DNA of 64,000 nt from Diplonema japonicum (taxonomy: Eukaryota > Euglenozoa > Diplonemea > Diplonemida > Diplonemidae). The stretch lies in assembly GCA_964019335.1 (NCBI GenBank), contig OZ025681.1:248001-312000 (forward strand). The letters are read 5' to 3'. The notes under the pieces were generated by a model. That model searched no databases. It saw nothing but the letters and a program-made list of their open reading frames with translations, and was not told the DNA's origin. Below, piece by piece: positions 18,096 to 26,393 of this stretch (its first letter is position 1; each line of letters begins with the position of its first letter). The translations under genes and the position numbers were made by a program.

Positions 18096-18854
18096 TCATG
18101 CGCGCCTGTTTGATGGCCTCTTCTTCGGGACTGACTTGGTGTTGTTGTTCTTTTCGCCTTTGCCTTTTCCTTTTCCGCCCTTACCACCTTTTTCGCTCTG
18201 GTGCGCTTTTTTTGTAGCAGGTGCTACGTCCTCTTCCTCATCCATCTTCTTCCTTCTCGCCTTCTTCTCCGTCCCGAATCTTTCCTCTCTTTCGTCATCA
18301 CGCTGGTGCATCACCTCACGGATCTGTGCCTTGAGAATGGCAATGCCCCGCAAGTTCTCCTCCAGCTGCTTTCTAAGGTCCCTTTCCACTGCTTGAAGCT
18401 CACCAAATTTCATCTTGTACTCACTCCCTTCGTTCATGAATTCATCACGCTGCTGCTGCAACTCACCGTTCGCAGCCAGCAAGTCAGTGTACTGTGCCTT
18501 GAGAGTGGCATACTCGGCAAGCAGCTGCTGCACATCAGTGTGCCCGTGACACATATCTGGATACGAAGCGCTCATTTGTGCTGCGATACAAAAAAGAAAA
18601 AAAAAGGAAATGCCTTTTGTAACCGACGGCCTAAAGAAAGACTGGGGGGGTGCTGCGGACATTTCAATGACCTCCTTTTGCATCTCGCCATTCCTTTCTG
18701 ACAGTTCCATCAGTGCTTCGTTCTCGGTTTGCAGCTCTTTCGCGTTTTCCTGAACAGCAGGACCTCCCATGCTCTCGCAAAGTACTTTGACCAACCCAGC
18801 CACCTCAGCCTTGGCCTCTGCGCTCCACTCCCCAGGATCGCAATGTGTGTGCAT
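18096..18854 (-). CDS. Coiled-coil protein, probable chimera; true start may be 18575
   Basis: Open for 252 residues. Residues 1-66 nearly repeat the start of the neighbouring gene (MHTHCDPGEWSAEAKAEVAG through NGEMQKE). A non-coding-looking stretch follows (SFFRPSVTKGISFFFLFCIAAQ) before a new coiled coil (MSASYPDMCHGHTDVQQLLAEY, KAQYTDLLAANGELQQQRDE, VERDLRKQLEENLR) and a Lys-rich end (KKARRKKMDEEEDVAP, GGKGGKGKGKGEK) that looks nuclear or nucleic-acid binding. Coding strand 18582-18620 reads a T/C tract, then CGCAG, then ATG at 18575. This suits a splice acceptor, so the expressed protein may be only the last 159 residues, with a captured 5' fragment of the neighbour in front. Confidence 0.62.
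   Translation of the reverse strand: MHTHCDPGEWSAEAKAEVAGLVKVLCESMGGPAVQENAKELQTENEALMELSERNGEMQKEVIEMSAAPPQSFFRPSVTKGISFFFLFCIAAQMSASYPDMCHGHTDVQQLLAEYATLKAQYTDLLAANGELQQQRDEFMNEGSEYKMKFGELQAVERDLRKQLEENLRGIAILKAQIREVMHQRDDEREERFGTEKKARRKKMDEEEDVAPATKKAHQSEKGGKGGKGKGKGEKNNNTKSVPKKRPSNRRA
18581..18582 (-). promoter_or_regulatory. Predicted internal splice acceptor before ATG 18575
   Basis: CCTTTTTTTTTCTTTTTTG then TATCGCAG, 5 nt before the ATG on the coding strand, the best acceptor-like site in this part of the window yet located inside an open frame. Confidence 0.5.
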
Positions 18855-19045
18855 CTTTTCTTTCCCTTAATTTTGCCTGATTCTTTCTTCGGGCTGGAAT
18901 CAAAAGAGTTGGTTTTCATTTCTTGTACGGTATAGATCCTGGGTTAAAACACTGCATGCTACCACTACCTCTTCTTTTTGCTCCTTCAAAGAAACTAAGC
19001 AGTACTTGTTAAAGCGTTCTGGACAAAAGAGAATCGCATTCACCA
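18855..19045. repeat. Duplicated 5' flank of coiled-coil genes, copy 2
   Basis: Counterpart of 17467-17680. Confidence 0.8.
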
Positions 19046-21097
19046 GGGTACCGGTTACGGCGACTAATTACATCGATAGAAAAACGAATGTGCCCACTTA
19101 GATTTCCCAGATTTTTAATCTAAGTGCATTCCTTGCGTCGCATTTCAAAAAGGACGGAATAAAATTTTGGCTTGGGTTTACAGGGGGCCCCCGGGTTACC
19201 TTATATGTATTGCGAGATCAGCGTTATTTCTATGCGGGCTAGGGAAAAAAAAGTTTCATCTTGAGCAAAGTTTTTTTTTCGGGGGGAAGTACCCAGATTT
19301 AAAATCTGCGTCGGTATTGTCTTGCACTTCACGCGGCACGCGTGTACACCACCTTTCCGTAACCATGTACCGTACTCTGCTTGCCGCGCTGCTACCGACC
19401 TGTGCCTTTCTGTACCTTTCCCACTTTGCCGCTCCACTTTACAACTTGCTGTGCTTTACTGTGCCTGCCGTACTTTTTTTATCCCCTTTAAAGATACTCC
19501 CCTTAATGGCCCCCCTTGAAAAGAATGAAGTTTAGAATGCAGCCAAAACCACTTTTTAACCCCCGCAAGACACAGCAGCACCTTTGTTTTTCCCCTTATT
19601 CCCTGCAGGCCTGGGTATATATCCCCTTTTGCCGCGGAAAGCCTGTCCCAGACTGTGCTGCGAAGATCCCAGCATATTTTTCCCCTGCACGGTTCGCCAG
19701 GCCGAAGGGGCCAGCCGTGGGCCCGCAGAGACCAATATTTGGTTTCTGTTTAACTCCGGCTTTGCGGAAAGTGCAAAAATATTTTAAAAAAGAATAAAAG
19801 AAAGACGAAGAAGCGCAAATAAAGAAAGACTTGGGGGAGGGGGGGGGGGGGGGTGAAGTTTCGTTTTTGCCATTTTATTCATTCGTGTGAAGCTCAAACG
19901 ACTTTCTTGTTCTCCGGTGTCATTCCACGGGAGGAAGGGAGGGAGGGTGGTCTCACTTTTTTGTAACATAAAAAGAGAAGAAAAAAAAAGAGAGCAACAT
20001 ATTTTCGAATCATCACCTCACGCAAGCAAATACCGCCTTTTTTCTTATCGAAACCTGTTGGTGACATATTGTAGAGAAGCTTTCTTTCTTTAGAAGAAAA
20101 GAAAGAAGAAATGCTTTCTTAGGGCCCGGAGTATAGTTCAGAATTAAGGCGTACGGCTTACTTTTTATTTTCTTTTTTTAAAGACCTTTAAATCATTTTT
20201 TCGTCGCCCAGAGGACAGATTTCTTAACGCTTTTCTTTTAGCATAGAGTACGTGAGTTTGGTAGGGTAAGAAAGGAAGGGAGTAGTAACCACCCCCCTTT
20301 TTTTTTTTGGTTCTCGCTTTTGAAAGATAAGAAGGAAAAAAGGGATAAAATCTCGTTTTCACGCACTGTTCCCTTTTTGTTGAGTAGTTTCACAGCGCAA
20401 GATGAGAATGTTTGATAAAAATGATCTCTCTCTTCGTCATTTTCTTCACTCACTAGGGAACTCATTATTTAATGCGAAATGACCACTACTTAACTAGTTA
20501 AATAATGAGATTTTGGAGTCAAATAATGGCGCTTCAGAGTGAAAAAAATGCACCCAGCCCCTTGAAAAATCTTTTTGGGGGTGGGGGTATTTTGACTATT
20601 TTTAGCCATCTGAGGCCATTCCGGCCCTTAAAAGTGGCAATAAGTGCTTTACTTCCCCTTAAAATGCCACGGCGAAATAGCTACCCCGTATTACCTTGGG
20701 GAAATCCCCTAAAAAGCTGACCTGTGTGAAAAAAACAGCAGTGAAAGCAGTGAAGACTCGAATGACGAAGAGTGAAAATAAAAACGACTTATTTGCCGCC
20801 AAATGAGCCATTATTTAACACTCGATACTGTTTTTTTTTTCTTTTTTTTTTTTTTTTTTTTTTTTTTGCACGAGGGCCCGCAAGGTGCAAAAAATTCGGG
20901 AACTCGAGTTAAATAATGGCTCATTATTTGTTGGCAATAAATAGCTATTTCTGTCAAGCGTTCAGTCTATCAACCAGACAGAATTGGAAAAAAAAAAGAA
21001 AAGAAGAAGAAGAAGTCTTGCCGCTCTTTTTTTTGTCGAGGGAAGACGGTAAGACCTTTCAAAGGAGAACTTTTTATTATTATTTCTTTTTAGATTT
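19046..21097. other. Long spacer with inverted repeats
   Basis: No supported gene in 2 kb. Small palindromes occur (ACTTAGATT/AATCTAAGT near 19097-19127, GGGGGCCCCC near 19182, CAGATTTAAAATCTG near 19292), the dispersed repeat 19905-19962, and a cluster of TTAAATAATG-type inverted repeats at 20457-20938. Confidence 0.55.
20457..20938. repeat. Cluster of TTAAATAATG inverted repeats
   Basis: CTCATTATTTAA (about 20461) pairs with TTAAATAATGAG (about 20500). GAGCCATTATTTAAC-ACTCG (about 20806) pairs with CGAGTTAAATAATGGCTC (about 20903), extended by GCCGCCAAA / TTTGTTGGC; the loop of the second holds a poly-T run. Resembles a small non-autonomous element or foldback, but no target-site duplication was identified. 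Confidence 0.5.
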
Positions 21098-22246
21098 TTA
21101 CAGAATCTCTGTAAGCATAGTCCAGGTCCGCCCGCCATGGCTGGGACCCTGCACACCATTGGTCAGAAAGATCGGCTTCCCCGTCCCATCAACGATCCAC
21201 TGAGGCCTCTCACGCCTTCCGAGAGTTTCCGTGGTACCGTCAGTATAAGTGATATCGCACCAAGGGACCTGGGGGGTAGACTTCCAGTTGTACCCATCCT
21301 TGGACCACAGGTAGAGGTAGTTGCACCCGCAGTGCATAAGGATGCGGAAGGTCTTCTGTGCCTCAGAGTAGTACATCCCAGAGTCCTCACAGTTGTTGGC
21401 AACATTGAACGGGATAGAGGGAACCGCGCGTTCATAAGGCCCGGACCAGTGCTCAGCAAAGGCCACACCTGTAAGAACAGCTGAAAAGTTCTGCTTCCCT
21501 CTTGCCTTGTACACCATCAGGGCTGAGGAGTTCGGGAAGACGTACACAGTGGGGTTCGTTACATACAAGTCATCCCACTCACCAGCGGGACCAGGACCCA
21601 AGGCAGGTTTAGAAGAACGTTTCCAAGGCCCGTAAGGGGAGTTGGACGTTGCAAGGCCTACCCTCTGCATGCAGAGAGACTGCGACTCCGGATCATTCGT
21701 GCACTGGTTGGCAAGCTCCTCATCATCAGGCTTTGTACAGTTGGGTGACGATGCTCCCGTAGCAGTGCTTCCCATGTAGTAGATGAGGTATGTTCCGTTT
21801 GGAGCACGAATGACTGTTGGGTTGTGTTCAGTGAGTCCGTCCCAGTTAGAAGTTGGGGGATGCAGCTGGCCAAGGGAGACATCATGGGGGGTGTAAGGTC
21901 CATGGACGGTGTCAGAGACAGAGTGCAGAACTTGGCTGTTTGACAGCCATGTTCCAAGTGTGCAGTTGTTGTTCATCATGGCCCCGTACATGTGGTACTT
22001 CCCGTCGTCGCCCTTTGCCACCCCGCCGCCCCACGTTGATGTTGTGTTGAACTGGTACGACAGGCACAGCCCGCCTTCGCCGCATTTGTAGGACGCTCCG
22101 AAGTTCACCTGCTCGCATGCTGCACCCTTGAATCCGGAATCGCATTTGCATGTTCCTTGCACGCACAGCCCCCCACCGTTGCAATCGTCATTGGTGTTGC
22201 ATCCCATGCACCACACTGCAAGGCATGCTAGAAGCAGGCACCGCAT
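21098..22246 (-). CDS. Secreted EGF plus GH43-like beta-propeller protein, copy 2
   Basis: 382 residues from the ATG at 22246; a Lys-rich upstream extension in frame is translated leader. Same layout as 13242-14396: signal peptide MRCLLLACLAVWCMG, EGF-like module with CKCDSGFKGAACE, then propeller motifs DGKYHMYGA, EHNPTVIRAPNG, YVTNPTVYVFPNSS, CEDSGMYYSEAQ and RERPQWIVD. The last 80 and first 120 codons are almost identical to copy 1 at the DNA level while the middle differs, including CTKPDDEELANQC versus CTIDEKDLGSNTC. The C-terminus is shorter (MLTEIL). Likely extracellular carbohydrate-active or -binding protein with altered specificity loops. Confidence 0.72.
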   Translation of the reverse strand: MRCLLLACLAVWCMGCNTNDDCNGGGLCVQGTCKCDSGFKGAACEQVNFGASYKCGEGGLCLSYQFNTTSTWGGGVAKGDDGKYHMYGAMMNNNCTLGTWLSNSQVLHSVSDTVHGPYTPHDVSLGQLHPPTSNWDGLTEHNPTVIRAPNGTYLIYYMGSTATGASSPNCTKPDDEELANQCTNDPESQSLCMQRVGLATSNSPYGPWKRSSKPALGPGPAGEWDDLYVTNPTVYVFPNSSALMVYKARGKQNFSAVLTGVAFAEHWSGPYERAVPSIPFNVANNCEDSGMYYSEAQKTFRILMHCGCNYLYLWSKDGYNWKSTPQVPWCDITYTDGTTETLGRRERPQWIVDGTGKPIFLTNGVQGPSHGGRTWTMLTEIL

Positions 22247-22663
22247 TTTCTTTTGTTGGGGTTTTTCTTTTTTTTTTTCTTTCTTTTTTTTCTTTTCTTT
22301 AATGGGGTGGCGGTGTGAAATATGGGATGACAATAAACCAGGAGAAAAAGAAAAAAGAAAAAAAAACGAAGACTTTTGTTTTTTCTTTGTTGGCTAGAAG
22401 GGACTGGAATAAATTATAAGGAGGGAAAGGAATTCCTTTTTTTTTTTGCCGTTCTTATTACACTGAGACTTTGTTTGAGCGGAATTTTACCTAATAAAAT
22501 AGCTCATTACGCTGCCATCAACTAGTTTTTAGTCTCGACAATAATATTGTTAAAACAAAAAAAGGACTAAGAAGTCGAAGAAAGATTGAAATGTTCAAAA
22601 AGAAAAAGAACACCTACAAAAGAAATGGTAGAAGTTTGTAAAGAGCGCCCCAGAAAGGTAAAT
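22247..22663. other. Spacer upstream of GH43-like copy 2
   Basis: No gene. On the coding strand a pyrimidine-rich stretch (about 22335-22380) precedes several AG dinucleotides, plausible as a splice-acceptor region. Confidence 0.5.
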
Positions 22664-23380
22664 TCAGCTTAAGGCCCTGAGCTTCATCATCTGCATTTTG
22701 GTTGTGTGCATGCACCGGTCAAGCTCTGCCGATAGATTGTTGCGGTCAGCTTTGCTTTCTTCCAATTGTGCCGTGGCCTGTGCAAGCTGTTTTTCCTTCT
22801 CCTCATTGGATGCCTTCGACTGGTCAAGCTCTGCTGATAGCTTCTTGAGGTCGGCTTTGCTATCTTCCAACTGTGCCTGCATGACGGAGACTAAAGCAGT
22901 GGCCTCTTCCATCCGTATCCTGTAAGCTTTAAGCTGTTCTTCTTTGTTGTCGTTGGATGCCTTTGACTGGTCAAGCTCTGCTGATAGATTGTTGCGGTCA
23001 GCTTTGCTTTCTTCCAATTGTGCCGTGGCCTGTGCAAGCTGTTCTTCTTTGTCCTCACTGGATGCCGACTGGTCAAGCTCTGCCGATAGCTTCTTGAGGT
23101 CGGCTTCCTTCTCTGCCAACTGTGCCTGCATGACGGAAATAAAAGCAGTGGCCTCTTCCATCTGTGTCTTGTACACTACAAGCTCTCTTTTAGATTCCGA
23201 ATTCTCCAGTGCAAGGTTTTTCTCAGCTTGCTCCGAGGCACTTAGCTGGCTCTGCACTTGTGAGTGCAAGGTTGCGAGGTCGGCCCCTTCGTTATCAGAG
23301 AGAAGCGCTGCCACTGACGCCATGACAGCAATCTCATTCTTCACATTTCCGTTGTGGGCCGACCATGCCGCAAGGGGCAT
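22664..23380 (-). CDS. Coiled-coil protein with duplicated heptad blocks
   Basis: 238 residues from the ATG at 23380 (MPLAAWSAHNGNVKNEIAVM); a Phe-rich upstream extension in frame looks untranslated. From about residue 40 it is continuous coiled coil with a roughly 84-residue repeat (KEEQLAQATAQLEESKADRN, NLSAELDQSK, YRIRMEEATALVSVMQAQL). Ends KMQMMKLRALS, similar to the end of the protein at 16429. No enzyme motif. Structural protein of unknown location. An acceptor-like CAG is 13 nt upstream. Confidence 0.68.
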   Translation of the reverse strand: MPLAAWSAHNGNVKNEIAVMASVAALLSDNEGADLATLHSQVQSQLSASEQAEKNLALENSESKRELVVYKTQMEEATAFISVMQAQLAEKEADLKKLSAELDQSASSEDKEEQLAQATAQLEESKADRNNLSAELDQSKASNDNKEEQLKAYRIRMEEATALVSVMQAQLEDSKADLKKLSAELDQSKASNEEKEKQLAQATAQLEESKADRNNLSAELDRCMHTTKMQMMKLRALS

Positions 23381-23392
23381 TGTGCTGTTAAC

Positions 23393-23394
23393 CT
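23393..23394 (-). promoter_or_regulatory. Predicted splice acceptor of coiled-coil gene 22664-23380
   Basis: C-rich and T-rich tracts, then AAGCATTTCCGTCCAG on the coding strand, about 12 nt before the ATG. Confidence 0.5.
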
Positions 23395-24111
23395 GGACGG
23401 AAATGCTTAAAAAAAAAAAGAAATGCTGGGGGAGGGGGGGGAGGGGAATAGTCCCATCATCATTTCTTCTCACTTCATGGTGGGCTTACATGGCCGGCCC
23501 CTTTAGTAACTTCAAAGAGTCGTGATATAAAACCATAAACCTTACCGCCTCTCGTTTCCGCATGTTTTACAACCGAGGGCCCAACGCCGTACTTTTTGGC
23601 GGAAATAAACTCTTTTGGTTTCTTTGTTTTCTTTTTTTTTTTTGTTTTTTGTTTTACAGTTTATTCAGAAAGATTGCAATGGGAGTCGGCGGGCTTAAGA
23701 GCGACATATTTGCCCCATCTCAATGTGCACACAGCTAGCTAGGAGAGGTGAGCCTGGACCATCACCACACTGCGCAGTTTACCTACGCAGTATTCGGCAG
23801 TGCCGTTCCGAAAAAAAGACGCGCGGGGGGGAGGGGGGGAGGAGGGGGAAAGGATAGTTTTTTTCCCCCCTCTTTTCTTCTCTCTTTTTTTATCTTTTTT
23901 TTTGGCACAATAACACCTTAAAAGGGGGACAAAAAAAAAAAAAAAAAGCTAGGCTGGGAAAAAAAAAGAGTCGATTGTTGTAGAGCACAGCCGGGGTGTG
24001 ACACTTTTCACACTCCAGTCCTCTACCGGTTGAGGCTTCTCCCGTTGAGTAGTACTCCGTTACGGCAAGAAGCTCAAGCTTCGTAAGGGATGGCAACAGA
24101 CATTTTTGTTT

Positions 24112-24250
24112 TGTTTGTGCATAGCCGGGGTTAACCTGTAGAGGATAAGCCCAACAATGCTACCACTACTCTTTTTTTTTTTTTTTTTTTTTTGCAAATA
24201 GCAATTTCATTTTCCTTTTTTTTCAAAATTTATTTATAAATTTTGTTCCA
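24112..24250. repeat. Dispersed repeat R1, copy 4
   Basis: TTTGTGCATAGCCGGGGTTA, ACCTGTAGAGGATAAGCCCA and ACAATGCTACCACTACTC, then poly-T and GCAATTTCATTTTC. Confidence 0.8.
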
Positions 24251-24284
24251 ACAAAAAAAAAAAAAAAAAAAAAACAACACTTTT

Positions 24285-25415
24285 TTAAAAAACCTTTGTG
24301 AGACACGCCACAGTCTTCCCAACATGGCCCAAGCGGATCGCACGGAAGATGTCAGACCCCGTCGCCTTTACCAGCCCAGATGCAATCATGGCACGAAACA
24401 CCTCTGGGTATGGCATCGCATGTGACAGCGCCGACAACCCATTACAGTCCTTAGCCTGCATATCAAAGCCGGACAGCACTTCACGAGGAAGCGAAAGGAA
24501 TGCCGTCACAGCAACAAGGTTCCCTTCCATTGCGGCTATGTGCAAGGGAGTCCGTTTGTTCTTGTCCACGATGTTGACGTCAGCGTGGTGCTCGACAAGA
24601 ATGTCGTAACACGGGGTTGACAGAGACCGCCCTGTTACATGTAAAGCAGTCTTTCCTGCTATACACTGTGCGTTCAGTGAGGGTGCTGCACCAAGAGATA
24701 ACAATGTTTGAACAGCATCGCCTTTCCCGCATCGTGCTGCGTAGTGCAACGGGGTTTCGCTGTCGTCGCAGAGTGCGTTTAAATCTGCACCGTACGACGC
24801 GAGGCGGCGCAGCATTTCAGAATCGCCTTTTCGTGCAGAATAGTGAGCGGGTGTCCTTGCCCTTGACCCGTGATGGTTCACATTCGCGCCCATTTGTACA
24901 AGGGTGTCAACGACTGAGCAGGACGAGGGTGCATCACCCACCCCGAGGGTAACGTAACCCAATGCGGTTTCCTTGTCGAAATCTGTGCAATTTACGTCTT
25001 CTCCTAATCTTATGAGAATGTCAAGGACGGCAATGTTGTGGGATGCGATTAACGCGCTGGCTAATCTGACGAAAGGAATCGGGTCAGCAATGTACACGAC
25101 TTTCAGTGTGTGGATGTCACCGTTTCTAGCGTGTTCGAGAATTGCTGCGTGGCCTGTTGATAGGCGGCGGCCGAGTACCTCGCGTTCCGCCTCTTCTCGG
25201 GTGGGTTTCCATTTCGCTGTGAATTTGAACTCACCGTCCATTTCTGTCAAGAGGAGGTCCTGTACCGTGACGCCGTCTTCCAGTGCTATCTTGCCGGGGG
25301 TGTAACCGCTTGCGTCGCATATTTTTTGAAGAACTGTTTCAAGGTTGTCGTCTGTCGTGAGCTCCACGTCATATTTTTCTCCGTTTGGAGCGATTGCGTA
25401 AAGGGTAAGGCTCAT
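24285..25415 (-). CDS. Ankyrin-repeat protein with ubiquitin-like N-terminal region
   Basis: 376 residues from the ATG at 25415; the frame is open further upstream only through poly-Lys/Phe leader. Residues 1-70 (MSLTLYAIAPNGEKYDVELT ... GEFKFTAKW) look like a beta-grasp/ubiquitin-like fold, a tentative call. About 120-345 form at least five ankyrin repeats (ARTPAHYSARKGDSEMLRRL, SETPLHYAARCGKGDAVQTL, GKTALHVTGRS, KRTPLHIAAMEGNLVAVTAF). Ankyrins mediate protein binding; partner unknown. An ankyrin region also occurs in the kinase at 51054. The 5' leader is poly-A directly before the start. Confidence 0.78.
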   Translation of the reverse strand: MSLTLYAIAPNGEKYDVELTTDDNLETVLQKICDASGYTPGKIALEDGVTVQDLLLTEMDGEFKFTAKWKPTREEAEREVLGRRLSTGHAAILEHARNGDIHTLKVVYIADPIPFVRLASALIASHNIAVLDILIRLGEDVNCTDFDKETALGYVTLGVGDAPSSCSVVDTLVQMGANVNHHGSRARTPAHYSARKGDSEMLRRLASYGADLNALCDDSETPLHYAARCGKGDAVQTLLSLGAAPSLNAQCIAGKTALHVTGRSLSTPCYDILVEHHADVNIVDKNKRTPLHIAAMEGNLVAVTAFLSLPREVLSGFDMQAKDCNGLSALSHAMPYPEVFRAMIASGLVKATGSDIFRAIRLGHVGKTVACLTKVF

Positions 25416-26393
25416 TTCTTTTTTTTTTTTTTTTTTGTGTCCCTGTATAAAGTTTTTTTTTTTTTTTCCCTGTTTTTGCGGGGAAATTATTTTAAAAAGC
25501 TTTTTAAAATAAAAGAGAAAGAAAAAAAAGAACGTCGATCGAGGGATGAAAAAAAAAAGAAAAGTGAGGGAAGGAAAAAAAAAAAAAAAAAAAAAGTGAA
25601 AACTGCAAGCTTTTGACTCCTCATGCTCGCCCCCTTGGTTCCTATCGAGATTGATAGAAACCTGGGGGCGGAATTTGAGCATAAGGGGTCAAGTTAGCAC
25701 CCCACCCAAAAGAACAGAAAGAAAAAACAGAGAGGAAAAAAAGCTACAAAAAAAACAATGGGGAACATGGAAAAAAGGGAGGAGGGGGTAACGTAAGTGG
25801 GTTGAGTTTTCTTTTTTTCGTTTTTTTTTTTTTTTTTTTTTTTTTTTTTGTGGTTTTTTTTTTTTTTCTTTTTTTTTTTTTTTTCGCTGGCACGTAGTCG
25901 AATAGATTTATAAAAGAAAAAGGAAAGGAAAGGACAGTCAACGGCCACATTGCTCCTTTTTCTTTTATAATCCATTTTTTAATTTTGGATTGTTTACATG
26001 GAGATTAAAAATACGCAAATGACATGTCATTTTACAACAAGAAAAACAGGAAAGAAAGCAAGAACCTAAAAAAAAGAAGAAGAAAAAAATAGAACTAGGC
26101 CATTTTTTTTTTTTAAATTTTCTTTTTTCTTTTAAATCTCACTTCATCTTTTTTTTTTTTCCCTCCCCCTTTTTTTTTTTGTTCCCGCTAAGAAGAACAA
26201 AAAAAAAAAAAAGAAGAAAAAAAAAAGCTTAGATTAGGAAAAACAAAAAAAAAAATTAAAAAAAAAAAAAGAAAGAAAACGTGGAAAGGGGAAATAAAAA
26301 ACAAAAAGAAACTCTTTTTTTTCGCACAAAGTATTTTTTTTTTTCTTCTTCTTTTCTTTTCTTTCAGAACTCCATCAAATCTGGCAAGTGTTT
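25416..26393. other. AT-rich spacer with dense homopolymers
   Basis: No gene. On the coding strand of the ankyrin gene, 25500-25610 is strongly pyrimidine-rich and followed by AG and poly-A leader. Confidence 0.55.

Larger units (their letters stand above)
23381..24284. other. Spacer with repeat copies
   Basis: No gene. Contains a short R1 piece (23968-24002) and a longer one (24112-24250). Confidence 0.55.

Noticed and set aside
18581-18671. GT-AG cis intron inside the chimeric coiled-coil gene
   Set aside because: The GT...CGCAG intervals I can find (91 or 80 nt) are not multiples of three although both sides are in the same frame; a trans-splice acceptor explains the site better.
19167-19535. 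Plus-strand frame of 122 codons in the long spacer
   Set aside because: Hydrophobic, homopolymer-influenced, no start context like the other genes, opposite to the array direction.
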